The notes under the pieces were generated by a model. The model saw only the letters and a program-made list of their open reading frames with translations. It was not told the DNA's origin and made no database searches. A DNA stretch of 64,000 bases. Origin: Rhodamnia argentea. Taxonomy: Eukaryota > Streptophyta > Magnoliopsida > Myrtales > Myrtaceae. The stretch lies in assembly GCF_020921035.1 (NCBI RefSeq), contig NC_063158.1:25158178-25222177 (forward strand). The letters run 5' to 3'. This document shows, piece by piece, positions 63,016-64,000 of this stretch. Made by a program: the position numbers and the translations under genes. How positions within the stretch are numbered: position 1 is the stretch's first letter; each line of letters opens with the position of its first letter.

Positions 63016-64000
63016 TTGAGGGGAGCTTTCTCCTTCTCTTCTCTTGCTTTCTTTGTTTTTTTTTCTGGTGTTGTTCGGTTGACGTGTTTGATGGACTTTG
63101 TGATTACTTAGACTGGATTATATAGGCGCGCAAACGCGGATCAGATGAAGGGAGAGGAAGAGGAGAAGGGGTCAAGGTTTGACCAGACTGACCAGTCGAT
63201 GCGGCTAATAATTACATTTTTCAAGTTTTCAATACGAGCATCTGTTCAGACATTGGGTTCAACGTACGACTTACGAACATGACTACGGCGGAGGAATTCC
63301 GTCACTTCTTGATCATGAGTTTCATTTAGGTTCAAGCATCATGCTCTTAGTCAATCTATCAAAATATTATTGTGTGTACATAGGCATATCATACCCTAAT
63401 CAAAATTTTACTGAGGATAGAAAATGTATGTGATCGTCGTTTTGGAATCGGATAGCATATTCCCTGCGTTGCTTTGCATAAATCGTAATCAGGGTTTAAA
63501 TGGAAGATTGGTTGGGGTCTACCTTTTCCCCAGCAAAAGGCCCCTAAGTTCCCTCCAAATATTTTTCTTTTCTAAAGAGAGGGAATACGGAGAGAACTTA
63601 CGAGGAGATCTTTCCACCATACTGGGAAGTTATTTCCCTCGTCTCTTCTTGAGCCTTTTAGGAACCTGTTCGAGTCCATGTTTTGTAGGTCATTGGCATA
63701 GCCAAAAGTGTTGCTCGGTCGTGGAAAGATTGGCTGTCAAAGGCAACTCCCGATCTATCTTTCAGTCCATCAAAACCAAAAGAGAAGTAACCACATGAGA
63801 CTGCCTACATATGGTACGATCGTATTGACCATGTCTCTCGTTCCTTAACCTCATATATGACTACTATGTAGCGTGTACAGAGTCTTTTCTTATGCGGAAT
63901 GGCATGTCAAGATTGAGTGTGCGATCACCAGTTCTAAGACTATAAACTATTAGGCGATACCGCGGTTCAAATTCTATAACAATGGTCGAAATTTCATCGC
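63016..64000. other. Upstream of the At4g22030-like gene; no further gene supported
   Basis: The first 150 bases probably hold the 5' leader and promoter of the minus-strand gene. A plus-strand 124-codon frame at 63424-63798 is open, but I cannot relate it to any family and it lacks a clear promoter, so I leave it uncalled. Confidence 0.4.

Noticed and set aside
63424-63798. 124-codon open frame
   Set aside because: Composition and sequence resemble no family, there is no promoter or splice context, and it may be chance.

Overview
This is nuclear DNA from a land plant, almost certainly a eudicot. Genes are sparse and rich in introns with canonical plant splice sites. Intergenic DNA is AT-rich and full of MITEs and Copia-type LTR remnants. 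Several protein families are plant-type: plastidial APS reductase with a thioredoxin tail, GPI-anchored GH17-X8 glucanase, SKU5-like protein, GARP/MYB-related factor, and plant rhamnogalacturonate lyase. I cannot name the species from the sequence alone.

Layout. 1-1192 is the right-hand end of a Copia-type element running off the window. 1193-3500 is intergenic with a diverged tandem duplication. 3926-6505 (+) is APS reductase, 5 exons. 6506-11440 is gene-poor, with an orphan promoter-like patch, a perfect 40-bp foldback and a MITE remnant. 11507-14210 (+) is a GH17/X8 beta-1,3-glucanase with a 28-nt microexon. 15636-18818 (-) is plastid adenylosuccinate synthetase, with one GC-AG intron. 20167-22326 (+) is a TDP2-like phosphodiesterase with two RanBP2-type zinc fingers. 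23075-26779 (-) is a 15-exon rhamnogalacturonate lyase carrying three damaging changes. 27209-27281 (-) is tRNA-Phe(GAA). 27282-30817 holds a GC-rich hAT-like MITE with a perfect 8-bp target duplication and an LTR fragment. 30818-34827 (+) is an SKU5-similar multicopper-oxidase-like protein. 35312-35809 looks like a solo LTR. 36234-43545 is a structurally complete but decayed Copia element (minus orientation). 43546-49700 is repeat-rich. 49701-51946 (+) is a GARP/G2-like transcription factor. 52688-53068 (+) is a secreted glycine-rich protein. 54553-59308 (+) is the U3 processome protein UTP6. 61624-63015 (-) is an intronless At4g22030-type 'probable F-box' protein.

The genes form no pathway cluster. 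They are ordinary neighbours serving sulfate assimilation, purine synthesis, DNA repair, cell-wall metabolism (glucanase, lyase, SKS and glycine-rich protein), transcription and ribosome biogenesis. I found no wholly new system. The most notable signals are the decayed lyase, the MITE with a paralogous empty site, the perfect foldback, the Copia element with young LTRs but an old-looking coding region, and several unusual splicing or start features.
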